A DNA stretch of 64,000 nucleotides from Streptomyces sp. NRRL S-646 (GCF_000720765.1 NZ_JODC01000011.1:62001-126000); one strand, 5' to 3'; numbered from the stretch's first letter, positions 8,395-16,441 are shown. A program made the numbers and translations. The notes: generated from the letters alone by a model not told the origin.

Positions 8395-10950
8395 ATGTCC
8401 AGAACCCTTCGTCCGCGCCGCAGACTCCTGGCCGCACTGGCCGTCCTGTCCGGGCTCGGCCTGGTCGCCGCCTCCCCAGCAACGGCCGACACCGGCCTCT
8501 ACCACGAGCAGTACCGCCCCCAGTTCCACTTCACCCCGGCCCAGAACTGGATGAACGACCCCAACGGCCTCATCTACTACAAGGGCAAGTACCACCTGTT
8601 CTTCCAGTACAACCCGTCCGGCAACAGCTGGGGCAACATGTCCTGGGGCCACGCGGTCAGCACCGACCTCGTGCACTGGAAGCAGCTCCCGGTGGCCATC
8701 CCGCAGGACGACCAGGAGATGATCTTCTCCGGCAGCGTGGTGCTGGACAGGAACAACACCACCGGCTTCGGGACGAAGAAGAACCCTCCGCTCGTCGCCG
8801 TCTACACCAGCGCGCAGAAAGCCTCCGGCAAGCAGCAGCAGGCCCTCGCCTACAGCACCGACGGCGGCACCACCTGGACCAAGTACGACGACAACCCGGT
8901 TCTCGACATCGGCTCGAACAACTTCCGCGACCCCAAGGTCTTCTGGTACGCCCCCACGCAGCGCTGGCTGATGGCGGTCTCCCTCGCCGACCAGCACAAG
9001 ATCGCCTTCTACAGCTCGGCCGACCTCAAGCACTGGACCCACCAGAGCGACTTCGGCCCGGCCGGCGCCACCGGCGGGGTGTGGGAGTGCCCGGACCTGT
9101 TCCCGCTCCCGGTCGACGGCGATCCGAAGCAGACGAAGTGGGTACTGGCCGTCAACCTCAACCCCGGCGGAATCGCGGGCGGTTCCGGCGCCCAGTACTT
9201 CGTCGGCGACTTCAACGGCAAGAAGTTCACCTCCGACGACGACGGCACCACGTACACCCCGCCGAGCGGCACCGTCACGCAGGACTTCGAGTCCGGCTCG
9301 TTCGGCGACTGGACGACCACTGGCAACGCCTTCGGCAGCGCGCCGGCGACCGGGGCGGTGGACGGGCAGTCACAGGTCACCGGCATCGAGGGCAAGGCTT
9401 TCGCCGACAGCTTCCATGGCGGCGACGCCTCCACCGGCGCCCTGACCTCGCCCGAGTTCACCGTGACGAGCAACTACATCAACTTCAAGGTCGGCGGCGG
9501 AAACCACCCGTACCAGCCCGGCACCGTCATCGGCGACCAACCGACCCCCACCGGCGAAACCCTCGCCGACTTCGAGGGCAGCACCTACGCCAGCCCCATC
9601 GGCGACTGGACCACCACCGGCGACGCCTTCGGCACCGGACCCGCCCAGGGCACCCTCCCGGGCCAGCAGCAGGTCTCCGGCTACCTCGGCAACGGCCTGG
9701 CCAACACCTTCCTGGGCGGCGACGCCGGCACCGGCACCCTCACCTCCCCGACGTTCACCATCGACAAGAAGTACCTGGACTTCCTCATCGGCGGCGGCTA
9801 CCACCCCGCCAGCTCCGACGCCCCCACCGCGGTGGAGCTCATCGTGGACGGCAAGGTGGTCCGCTCCGCCACCGGATCCAACGGCGAAGCCCTGAACTGG
9901 TCTTCCTGGGACCTGTCCGACCTGCAGGGCAAGCAGGCCCAGATCAAGGTCGTGGACGACAACACGGGCGGCTGGGGTCACCTGAACCTCGACCAGGTCC
10001 TCCTCTCCGACACCCAGGCGAAGCCGCCCTCCATCGAGACCGGCGTCAACCTGCTGGTCGACGGCAAGGTCGTGCAGAACGCCACCGGCGCCGACTCCGA
10101 GAACCTCGACTGGGCCTCCTTCAACACCACCGCCTACAGGGGCAAGAAGGTCCAGATCCAGATCGTGGACGCCAACTCCGGCGGCTGGGGACACGTCCTC
10201 GCCGACGAGTTCACCACTGCCGACAAGCCGGCTCTGAACACCACCCAGCGCGCCCACTGGCTCGACTACGGCGCGGACTTCTACGCCGCCAACACGTGGA
10301 ACGACGCACCCGGCGGCCGCCGCGTCATGATCGCCTGGATGAACAACTGGAACTACGGGCAGGCCATCCCCACCACCCCGTGGCGCAGCGCAGACTCCTT
10401 CCCCCGCCAGCTCTCCCTGAAGACCGTGAACGGCAAGGTCCAGCTGATCCAGCAGCCGGTCGGTGAACTGACCACGCTGCGCGGCGCCGGCACCAAGGTG
10501 CCCAGCACGCGCGTCACGAACACCACCACCCCGCTCGCGGTGCACGGCAGCACCCTGGACCTTCAGGCCGATCTCACCCCGGGCACCGCCGACCGCTCCG
10601 GCCTGGACGTCCGCACCGGCGCCGGACAGCGCACCCGCATCGGCTACGACACCGCCACCGGCGAGGTCTACATCGACCGCACCGCCTCCGGCGCCACCGA
10701 CTTCGACCCCACCTTCTCCGGCGTCCAGCGCGCCCCCCTCGACCTGCACGGCGGCCAACTGAGCCTGCACGTCCTCGTCGACGCCTCCTCCGTCGAGGTC
10801 TATGCCCAGAACAGCCGTGGCGAACAGGTCACCCTCACCGACCAGATCTTCCCGGACCCGTCCAGCACGGGTGTCGGCGCCTTCGCCGAAGGTGGCACCG
10901 CCACCATCGACCACATGCAGGCGTGGCGGCTGAAGTCCATCTGGCCGTGA
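8395..10950 (+). CDS. Secreted GH32 levanase/exo-inulinase with nested inserted module
   Basis: Extracellular fructan hydrolase, 851 residues. The Sec signal peptide is residues 1-31 (hydrophobic LLAALAVLSGLGLVAA, cleavage near ATA). The GH32 catalytic residues are all present: Asp55 in WMNDPNG, Asp179 in FRDPKVF and Glu231 in WECPDLF. The five-blade propeller is interrupted after residue about 292 by some 320 inserted residues. The propeller then resumes (HWLDYGADFYAANTW, ending at MIAWMNNW) before the C-terminal beta-sandwich. The insert consists of two copies of one accessory module, copy 2 sitting inside copy 1. Likely products are fructose units from levan or inulin. Start ATG 8395 has AAGGAG upstream. 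Confidence 0.93.
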   Translation: MSRTLRPRRRLLAALAVLSGLGLVAASPATADTGLYHEQYRPQFHFTPAQNWMNDPNGLIYYKGKYHLFFQYNPSGNSWGNMSWGHAVSTDLVHWKQLPVAIPQDDQEMIFSGSVVLDRNNTTGFGTKKNPPLVAVYTSAQKASGKQQQALAYSTDGGTTWTKYDDNPVLDIGSNNFRDPKVFWYAPTQRWLMAVSLADQHKIAFYSSADLKHWTHQSDFGPAGATGGVWECPDLFPLPVDGDPKQTKWVLAVNLNPGGIAGGSGAQYFVGDFNGKKFTSDDDGTTYTPPSGTVTQDFESGSFGDWTTTGNAFGSAPATGAVDGQSQVTGIEGKAFADSFHGGDASTGALTSPEFTVTSNYINFKVGGGNHPYQPGTVIGDQPTPTGETLADFEGSTYASPIGDWTTTGDAFGTGPAQGTLPGQQQVSGYLGNGLANTFLGGDAGTGTLTSPTFTIDKKYLDFLIGGGYHPASSDAPTAVELIVDGKVVRSATGSNGEALNWSSWDLSDLQGKQAQIKVVDDNTGGWGHLNLDQVLLSDTQAKPPSIETGVNLLVDGKVVQNATGADSENLDWASFNTTAYRGKKVQIQIVDANSGGWGHVLADEFTTADKPALNTTQRAHWLDYGADFYAANTWNDAPGGRRVMIAWMNNWNYGQAIPTTPWRSADSFPRQLSLKTVNGKVQLIQQPVGELTTLRGAGTKVPSTRVTNTTTPLAVHGSTLDLQADLTPGTADRSGLDVRTGAGQRTRIGYDTATGEVYIDRTASGATDFDPTFSGVQRAPLDLHGGQLSLHVLVDASSVEVYAQNSRGEQVTLTDQIFPDPSSTGVGAFAEGGTATIDHMQAWRLKSIWP
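9271..10230 (+). other. Self-nested accessory module inside the GH32 domain
   Basis: The module begins with a DFE motif, continues through GDWTTTG, AFG, LTSP and VGGGNHP, then VDGKVV, ATG and GGWGH, and ends in DEF or DQV. Copy 1 front half is residues about 293-376. Copy 2, complete, is residues about 389-543. The back half of copy 1 follows at residues about 549-612. Matching landmarks are GDWTTTGNAFG versus GDWTTTGDAFG, and NSGGWGHVLADEF versus NTGGWGHLNLDQV. The order front1-front2-back2-back1 shows that copy 2 was inserted into a loop of copy 1. Confidence 0.75.
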
Positions 10951-11240
10951 CCGGCCCTCACGTCACCGCGCCGGACGTCATGAAGCGGCTTCCGGCCTGC
11001 CGCTCTCCCTCGCCTGCGTGAGCGATGCGCGAGCGGACCGCCCAAGTCATCAATGTCGTGCCCCGCGACGCGAGTCAGGTGCCGTAGCAGCAGAGCCCCG
11101 CTCATCGACGCCCAGAACGCATTCAGCACACATGAGGCCGGGAAGCGCCGTGAACCCATGAGAACTAGGGAGGGGTGTTTTCCCAGCTCAGACACCTCAG
11201 CGTCGACGTTTTCGCAGGTCACAGCCCCGCCCAAGGAAAA
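10951..11240. other. Intergenic region before the first att repeat
   Basis: About 290 bases between the levanase stop and the first tRNA-derived repeat. No complete gene is recognisable. Short open frames on both strands lack family features and consistent codon bias. Probably decayed flanking DNA of the integration site. Confidence 0.4.
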
Positions 11241-11284
11241 CTCCTAAAGCGGGTGTCGCAGGTTCGAATCCTGCCGGGGCACAG
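11241..11284 (+). repeat. att repeat A: 3' part of a tRNA gene (probable tRNA-Arg CCU)
   Basis: Forty-four bases identical to the copy at 13458. They run from an anticodon loop reading CTCCTAA, through the T-arm GCAGGTTCGAATCCTGC, to the acceptor CGGGGCAC. The 5' half of the tRNA is absent, so this is not a functional gene but the kind of duplicated segment left by a tyrosine-recombinase integration into a tRNA gene. The inferred anticodon is CCU (Arg). The intact tRNA must lie elsewhere. Confidence 0.85.
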
Positions 11285-11310
11285 CGAAATGCCTGGTCAG
11301 AGGCTGCATC

Positions 11311-11341
11311 GACCCTCCATGGACACCATGGAGGGTCTTTT
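11311..11341 (+). terminator. Perfect hairpin followed by T run
   Basis: Stem GACCCTCCATGG / CCATGGAGGGTC with a three-base loop and TTTT directly after. It lies 26 bases downstream of att repeat A and is probably the terminator that originally followed the tRNA gene or the integrated element's end. Confidence 0.75.
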
Positions 11342-11351
11342 GCATGCCCGA

Positions 11352-11369
11352 TGGGAACATTCTGGGAAC
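11352..11369. repeat. Paired TGGGAAC arm-type sites, left end of element
   Basis: Two direct copies of TGGGAAC at 11352 and 11363, exactly 11 bases apart (one helical turn). The same heptamer with the same spacing recurs near the other end of the element (13310 and 13321). Such iterated short sites next to an att core are typical integrase arm-binding sites. Confidence 0.55.
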
Positions 11370-11679
11370 GGAACAATGGGGCATTTATGCGCCTTTACGT
11401 TGACCGGAAAGTCGCACACGTTTTCTTCGGATTCACGCCGTGGCCGCGACCGCCCTGACTGCATCGTGCCCGATCATCACGGATGAGGTCTGCAGCATCC
11501 GAGCCACCCGGGTGTTGAAGGATGCCGGCGTTGGGCTCCTCGTCGACTGCGAGGCGGGCAAATCCCTGGCCGAGATGGACTGCGGGCCAGATCAGGAGCA
11601 CGCCGAAGGGCACTTCGCCGGGGATGGCGACGCGATCCAGCACTCACCTGGCGCGCAGCGAGGATCGAATAAGTCCAGA

Positions 11680-11713
11680 TATAATAAGCGCACCTATCCA
11701 TACAGAGGTGCGC
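11680..11713 (+). promoter_or_regulatory. TATAAT -10 box and overlapping palindrome before the ATPase gene
   Basis: A consensus -10 hexamer TATAAT at 11680-11685, rare in this GC-rich genome, is followed by the inverted repeat GCGCACCT (11688-11695) / AGGTGCGC (11706-11713). The right arm contains the ribosome site (GAGGTG) and ends two bases before the GTG start. The expected transcription start falls inside the left arm, so a DNA operator for autoregulation is more likely than an RNA hairpin. No -35 consensus is seen. Confidence 0.5.
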
Positions 11714-11714
11714 A

Positions 11715-13184
11715 GTGGACAAACCCGCCGAGATGTTCGACCGCGACTTCGAGTGGGCCGAGCTGACCCGCTTCGCCGCCCTGCCCGGCCCGCGCGCCAC
11801 CCTCGGCGTGGTCTCCGGTCGCCGCCGCCAGGGCAAGACCTTCCTCCTGGACGCCGTCACACGGGCAAGCGGTGGATTCATGTTCACCGCCACCGAGACC
11901 ACCGAGGCCGACGCCCTGCGCCAGTTCGGCGAAGCCCTCGCCCGCCACCGCGACCAGCCCACTCCATTCCGCTTCGCCCACTGGGACGAGGCCGTCACCG
12001 AGCTCATGCGCATCGCCGACAGGGGCGGCCCCACCGTAGCGGTCATCGACGAGTTCCCCTTCCTCGCCAAGGCCTCCCCCGCCCTCCCCTCGATCATCCA
12101 GCGCGCCCTCGACCCCGCCGCCCAGCACACCAACACCCCCGTACGGCTCCTGCTGTGCGGCTCCGCCCTGTCCTTCATGGGCGGGCTCCTCGCCGGCAAC
12201 GCCCCGCTGCGCGGCCGCGCCGGCCTGGAACTCGTCGTCCCCACCCTGGACTTCCGCCTCGCCGCCGAGTTCTGGGAGATCACCGACCCGCGCACCGCAC
12301 TGCTCACCCACGCCATCGTCGGCGGCACCCCCGCCTACCGCCGCGAGTTCACTCAGGGCGACATCCCCGCCGGACCCGACGACTTCGACGCCTGGGTCAC
12401 CCGCGCCGTCCTCAATCCCGCCCGTCCACTCTTCCGCGAGGCCCGCTACCTACTCGCAGAGGAACCCGAACTCCACGACACCGCGCTCTATCACTCCGTC
12501 CTGGCCGCCATCGCCGACGGAAACGCCGCACGCGGCGGCATCGCCGACTACCTCGGCCGCAAGTCCACCGACCTCGCCCACCCGCTCAGCGTCCTCCAGG
12601 ACGTCGGCGTGATCACCCACGAGGCCGACGCCTTCCGCCGTAACCGCTCCGCCTACCGCATCGCCGAACCCCTCATCGCCTTCTACCACTCGGTCATGCG
12701 CCCCGCCTGGGGCGATCTGGAACGCCCCGGACGCGCCCCCACCGTCTGGCGCCGCGCCCAGTCCACCTTCCGCAGCAAGGTCGTCGGCCCGCACTTCGAA
12801 CAGGTCTGCCGCGAATGGGCCCGCTGGCACGCGTCCGCCCCAACCCACGGGGGGCAGGTCACAAGGGTCGCCAGCGGTACCGTCAACGATCCTGCCGCGA
12901 AGACCAGCCACGAAGTCGACGTCGCGGTCCATGGCGAGACCGACAGCGGCCGTGAAGCCCTGCTCGCCATCGGCGAAGCCAAATGGAACGACGTCATGGG
13001 AAACGGCCACCTCGAACGTCTCCAGCACATCCGTGCTCTCCTCACAGCACGCGGTACCGCCACCGACGTCACCCGGCTCCAGTGCTACAGCGGCGCCGGT
13101 TTCACCGACGAATTGCGCCACCTCGCCGAGAACGACCCCACCATCCAGCTGATTGATCCGACGCGCCTCTACCACGGCGACTGA
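11715..13184 (+). CDS. AAA ATPase with DUF234/PD-(D/E)XK-like C-terminal domain
   Basis: Protein of 489 residues resembling the archaeal-type ATPase/DUF234 family. Walker A is GRRRQGKT at residues about 36-43. Walker B is VAVIDEFPFL near residue 112, followed by sensor LLLCGSAL. A winged-helix segment (HPLSVLQDVGVITHEADAFR) precedes the C-terminal domain. There, HEVDVAV and LLAIGEAKW have the D...ExK spacing of PD-(D/E)XK nuclease folds. The GTG start has GAGGTG just upstream. It is the only intact gene between att repeats A and B, so it is cargo of a small integrated element. Function in this family is poorly known; a role in defence or element maintenance is inference. Confidence 0.85.
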   Translation: MDKPAEMFDRDFEWAELTRFAALPGPRATLGVVSGRRRQGKTFLLDAVTRASGGFMFTATETTEADALRQFGEALARHRDQPTPFRFAHWDEAVTELMRIADRGGPTVAVIDEFPFLAKASPALPSIIQRALDPAAQHTNTPVRLLLCGSALSFMGGLLAGNAPLRGRAGLELVVPTLDFRLAAEFWEITDPRTALLTHAIVGGTPAYRREFTQGDIPAGPDDFDAWVTRAVLNPARPLFREARYLLAEEPELHDTALYHSVLAAIADGNAARGGIADYLGRKSTDLAHPLSVLQDVGVITHEADAFRRNRSAYRIAEPLIAFYHSVMRPAWGDLERPGRAPTVWRRAQSTFRSKVVGPHFEQVCREWARWHASAPTHGGQVTRVASGTVNDPAAKTSHEVDVAVHGETDSGREALLAIGEAKWNDVMGNGHLERLQHIRALLTARGTATDVTRLQCYSGAGFTDELRHLAENDPTIQLIDPTRLYHGD

Positions 13185-13292
13185 CCCGGTCGCGGCACCG
13201 CCCCTGCGCCCCCCTCAAAGCAGCTGCGGTGCTCAATGGAACCCGACTGGGCAACGGACCTGTGTAGACGCTTCTACGACCCGCCAAGACCA

Positions 13293-13327
13293 GTTCCCAA
13301 GACCTCCGTTGGGAACCTGCTGGGAAC
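13293..13327. repeat. TGGGAAC arm-type sites, right end of element
   Basis: One inverted copy (GTTCCCA, 13293-13299) and two direct copies of TGGGAAC at 13310 and 13321, again 11 bases apart. They lie about 130-165 bases inside att repeat B and mirror the pair next to att repeat A. Confidence 0.55.
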
Positions 13328-13457
13328 AGCAGGACCAAGAAGCCCCATGAAGGATCACGAAAGATTACTGCCCCAGCCGCCCTCAGTAGGTCGCTGACCT
13401 GCGTAAACAGAGAAACATCAAGCCTGCGGAGGACGGATCAGTAAACGAATGATCATG

Positions 13458-13501
13458 CTCCTAAAGCGGGTGTCGCAGGTTCGAATCCTGCCGGGGCACA
13501 G
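13458..13501 (+). repeat. att repeat B: 3' part of a tRNA gene
   Basis: Identical over 44 bases to att repeat A, from the anticodon loop CTCCTAA to the acceptor end plus CAG. It separates the ATPase element (left) from a decayed element (right). No tRNA 5' half precedes it. Confidence 0.85.
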
Positions 13502-13585
13502 TGTCTGACCAGCGCGTTTACCTCTCCGCGGTAGGCGCGCTGTTCGTCGTAGCCATGGCATTGACCATGAATAGGTTCCAGAAGC

Positions 13586-13680
13586 ATGGCGAACACCAAG
13601 AGCAAGCGACGTCAACGCGGCAGCACCGCCCCAACGGGGCCGGCTTCCAGGTCCGGGTCTACGCCGGCGTTACCCGCTCA
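13586..13680 (+). pseudogene. Fragment of a tyrosine-recombinase integrase N-terminus
   Basis: The ATG at 13586 opens MANTKSKRRQRGS. After a frame change the neighbouring frame reads PNGAGFQVRVYAGV. Together these resemble the conserved N-terminus of actinomycete tyrosine integrases (basic start, then a QVRVYAGV-like strand). About 95 bases survive with at least one frameshift and no catalytic region. It lies 85 bases after att repeat B. Identification rests on a short stretch and is tentative. Confidence 0.4.
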
Positions 13681-13827
13681 CATAGCCATAATCGTGCCGC
13701 AGCGGTGAGCTGCGGAGCACTGGATTCCACTTGCGACAACCGAGACCAGCCAGCGGGATTTCACAGGTGCGACGGGACCGCCATGTCCGGTCGGCAACCC
13801 GGGGGTGAGGCATCCGGTGATCTTCGC

Positions 13828-14243
13828 TCAGGCTCCGGCGACGGCTATCCAGCCGCGCTGGGCCGCTTTCACGCCAGCCTGGAACCTGCTTCGGGCACCG
13901 AGCTTCTCATGGCCCATGACCTCAGCGGCCATTCGGCTGGCGGTACGGGGGAAACTCCGAGGAGTCTGGCGATCACCTCGTCGGTGTGACCGTCGGAGAG
14001 AATCCGGAGATACTCCGTCTCCACCGCGCTCGGCCGATGCTCGTCGGTTTCGTCGCGCACATCACCGAGCGGGACAGCTCGCTGCCACACGGAATCGAAT
14101 AGTTCAGAAAGGGCCGCGAGAATTCCCTTCCCCTTGAGGAAAAGGGCACCGTCCGCGTCGAGAACCGCACCCTTGCGGTTGATCAAGTGACTGTGTCGGA
14201 AGAAACGGCACCGAAGGGCGTCGGGCTTCTCGCGACGAGCCAT
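13828..14243 (-). pseudogene. Broken TrmB/LuxR-type regulator, C-terminal remnant
   Basis: The frame from 14243 reads a degenerate PLD-like tail (FLKGKGILAALSELFDSVW) and then the start of a LuxR helix-turn-helix (EYLRILSDGHTDEVIARLLG, then VSP). A frameshift near 13960 breaks it. The adjacent frame continues RTASRMAAEVMGHEKLGARS and then RFQAGVKAAQRGW to a stop at 13828, completing the helix-turn-helix. The N-terminal half is absent. It is clearly a decayed regulator within the second integrated element. Confidence 0.6.
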
Positions 14244-14249
14244 CTCCCC

Positions 14250-14470
14250 ATGTCGGTGGTCGCAGGCTCAGCCATCACCCAGAAGGGCACGGGGCCCGGC
14301 GGAACGTACGCTCACCCTGCCGAACTTGGGTACAGGCCAGGGCACTTCCGCGAAGAGATCCGCTCACGCATGCCGGTGAAGCACGAGGCGACGGCGTTCA
14401 GCATCTCCGCAGGTACGCCAGTGATCCTCATTTGCCGGACCGCCGTTCGCGCGTCCGTAGTGGCCTGTGT
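14250..14470 (+). pseudogene. Fragment of a GntR/UTRA-domain regulator
   Basis: The plus frame reads GTGPGGTYAHPAELGYRPGH, then FREEIRSRMPVKHEA and ISAGTPVILICRTA. This is the pattern of the UTRA effector domain of HutC-type GntR regulators. The helix-turn-helix domain and the C-terminus are missing. It overlaps the region upstream of the LuxR remnant and adds to the picture of a decayed element. Confidence 0.5.
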
Positions 14471-14580
14471 GGAGAGCTCCCATCCCGTACACCATCGACC
14501 CAGGCAGAGCCGAGCAGACGCGGCCCATGGCGGACGGGATGGAAGCTGGGGAGAGTGGTTGGTTGAGGGAACCGTTCGAC

Positions 14581-14805
14581 CTAGATCGTCGGGTAATTGA
14601 ACACGTCGCCGTTCGGGCAGTTGTTGGAGTGGATGGGGACGAAGTCAGTCAGAATCGGCAGCACCGACACCTCCGCCCCTTCCAGCCCGCAGACGGATCC
14701 CGGCGCGAAGGTCCAGTGGGGGGTCGACTTGTCGTCCGCATGAGCAGGAACTGCCATGGCGACGGCAGCCACGGCCAGCGTGGCGGCCATGATGATCTTT
14801 CGCAT
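14581..14805 (-). CDS. Small secreted protein of unknown function
   Basis: Encodes 74 residues. The ATG at 14805 has GGAG 6-9 bases upstream. A Sec signal peptide covers residues 1-23 (MRKIIMAATLAVAAVAMAVPAHA). The 51-residue mature part has two cysteines that could form a disulfide (SVCGLEG and SNNCPNG) and ends NYPTI. I do not recognise a family. It lies between att repeats B and C and, unlike its pseudogene neighbours, looks intact. Confidence 0.7.
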   Translation of the reverse strand: MRKIIMAATLAVAAVAMAVPAHADDKSTPHWTFAPGSVCGLEGAEVSVLPILTDFVPIHSNNCPNGDVFNYPTI

Positions 14806-14939
14806 GCTCGCTCCAACGACCATGACAATCACCAGACACGGCTCACCGTAGGCGTGTCCCCCAGGTGCCCGAACCAGCGAGCACCAACGGGGAACAGCGG
14901 GGACTTGCAGGTCACTTCCAAACTGGTGCTTCGGTTCGC

Positions 14940-15188
14940 CTATTGGGGCATGGATGGACGAGTCCTCCGGTAAGCGATGAGCTCCGCACCGAATCCGACA
15001 GCCGCGAGAGCGACACCCAGCCAGAAGAGCAGCGAGCTGTGCCGTTCCACTCCGCCGAACAGCATCACATCCACACCGAGGATGGGGAGAAAGATCCCTC
15101 CTGCGGTGTACCACTGTCCTTTGCGTGCCTGGTTGATCGCCGAAGCGGCACCGAGCAAAAGGATCAAGGACATCAGCGCCATCCACAC
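14940..15188 (-). CDS. Small three-helix membrane protein
   Basis: Encodes 82 residues from GTG 15188 (GAGGG seven bases upstream). Three hydrophobic segments are visible: MALMSLILLLGAASAI, GGIFLPILGVDVMLFG and LLFWLGVALAAVGFGAELIA. It ends in a basic tail YRRTRPSMPQ. The family is not recognised. It reads in the same direction as the secreted-protein gene 134 bases downstream. Confidence 0.65.
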   Translation of the reverse strand: MWMALMSLILLLGAASAINQARKGQWYTAGGIFLPILGVDVMLFGGVERHSSLLFWLGVALAAVGFGAELIAYRRTRPSMPQ

Positions 15189-15254
15189 GGCGACACCCTC
15201 GCAACGAATGATCTCCTTTGCAATAGGCCCGGTTCACGTGATCGCCCAACCTCG

Positions 15255-15297
15255 CTCCTGAAGCGGGTGTCGCAGGTTCGAATCCTGCCGGGGCACA
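15255..15297 (+). repeat. att repeat C: 3' part of a tRNA gene, one mismatch
   Basis: Forty-three bases matching repeats A and B except for one base (CTCCTGAAG instead of CTCCTAAAG). It bounds the second element on the right and lies 44 bases from the stop codon of the sugar-binding lipoprotein gene. The mismatch falls in the anticodon-loop part. Confidence 0.82.
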
Positions 15298-15314
15298 ACG
15301 ATTTACCGCTCCGA

Positions 15315-15334
15315 CCTGGGGTTTCTCCCCCAGG
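15315..15334 (-). terminator. Hairpin at the 3' end of the sugar-binding protein gene
   Basis: Stem CCTGGGG / CCCCAGG with a six-base loop, starting seven bases beyond the stop codon (minus strand). Probable factor-independent terminator, though without a strong T run. Confidence 0.5.
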
Positions 15335-15340
15335 CGGCTC

Positions 15341-16441
15341 CTACTCGACCTCGGACTCCTTGAGCTCGTCTGCGGTGAAATAGCCGTTGTTGATCAGAAG
15401 TTCATAGTTGGCCTTGTCGATGCCGGTCGGCTGCAGCAAGCGGGCGGGCACGACTTTGACGCCGTTGTTGTAGTCACTTCTGTTGTCCACCCACGGCGCC
15501 CTGTCGCTGAGGATGTCGTCGGCCATGTCTGCGGCGGCTCTGGCGAGGTCGCGGACGTCCTTGAACACGGTCTGCGACTGCTGACCGGCGATGATTGACC
15601 TCACCGAGGGCAGTTCGGCGTCCTGACCGGTGATGACCGGGAGGGGCTTGCCGGCGGAGCCGTAGCCGTCCTGCTTCAGCGCGGACAGGACGCCCCTGGA
15701 GATGCCGTCGTACGGCGACAGGACTGCGTCGACCTTCTTGCTGCCGTACCACTTGGCGAGGAGGCTGCCCATGCGCTTTTGCGCGGTCGGCCCGTCCCAG
15801 CGCAGGGTGGTGATCTCGCTGAGTTCGGTCTGGCCGGACGGGACGACCAACTGCCTGCTGTCCAGGAACGGCTGCAGGAGCGTCATCGAACCATTGAAGA
15901 AGTACTTGGTGTTGTTGTCGTCGGGGGAGCCGGCGAACAGCTCGATGTTGAACGGGCCCTTGCCGTGCTCCAGACCGAGCTTCTTGATGATGTGGTGGGC
16001 CTGGATCAGGCCCACCATCTCGTTGTCGAAGCTGACGTAGTAGTCGACGTTCTTGGTGCCGAGGATGAGCCGGTCGTAGCAGATCACCGGAATGTGCACA
16101 TCGGCGGCCTGTTGAAGCACGGCGTTCAGCGATCTGGCGTCGATGGCCGCGATGATCAGTGCGTCGACGCGCTGCTTGATCAGGTTCTCGATCTGTGAGA
16201 CCTGGGCTTTCGGGTCGTCGTCGCCGTAGACCAGCTTGGTCTTGTAGCCACTGCCCTTCAGGTCCTCGACGAGGCTCTTGCCGTCGGTGAGCCAGCGTTC
16301 GGAGGCCCGCGTCGGCATGGCGATGCCGACGGTACCGCGCCCGGACCTGCGCACGGAGCTGCTCTCGCCGTTCTGGCTGCAGGCGGACAAGGCGAGGGCC
16401 AGGCCGGCGGCTCCAGCGAGGGCGGATCTTCGGTTGAGCAT
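15341..16441 (-). CDS. chvE: ChvE-like multiple-sugar-binding lipoprotein (orphan)
   Basis: Extracellular sugar-binding lipoprotein, 366 residues, of the ribose/xylose/ChvE class feeding CUT2 importers. Its signal has Arg4-Arg5 followed by a hydrophobic core and the lipobox LSAC (Cys near residue 21). The periplasmic-binding fold shows VGIAMPTRASERWL, DALIIAAIDARSL, IPVICYDRLI and PVITGQDAELPSV. All are typical of ChvE, which binds xylose, arabinose, galactose or glucose. AAGGA lies 8-12 bases before the ATG. No ATPase or permease gene follows; the tRNA-derived repeat C is only 44 bases past the stop. The rest of the operon may have been displaced by integration. Confidence 0.9.
   Translation of the reverse strand: MLNRRSALAGAAGLALALSACSQNGESSSVRRSGRGTVGIAMPTRASERWLTDGKSLVEDLKGSGYKTKLVYGDDDPKAQVSQIENLIKQRVDALIIAAIDARSLNAVLQQAADVHIPVICYDRLILGTKNVDYYVSFDNEMVGLIQAHHIIKKLGLEHGKGPFNIELFAGSPDDNNTKYFFNGSMTLLQPFLDSRQLVVPSGQTELSEITTLRWDGPTAQKRMGSLLAKWYGSKKVDAVLSPYDGISRGVLSALKQDGYGSAGKPLPVITGQDAELPSVRSIIAGQQSQTVFKDVRDLARAAADMADDILSDRAPWVDNRSDYNNGVKVVPARLLQPTGIDKANYELLINNGYFTADELKESEVE

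Noticed and set aside
11688..11713. RNA hairpin hiding the ribosome site of the ATPase gene
   Set aside because: The TATAAT box places the transcription start inside the left arm, so the mRNA would lack part of the stem. A DNA operator is the better explanation.
13418..13615. Minus-strand frame containing CPGRIRTCDTRFRS
   Set aside because: This peptide is the translation of the antisense strand of the tRNA T-arm in att repeat B. It is a well-known artefact and not a gene.
13501..13989. 162-codon plus-strand frame starting in att repeat B
   Set aside because: Only the short stretch GAGFQVRVYAGV resembles a known protein, and it belongs to the frameshifted integrase fragment. The rest has no codon bias.
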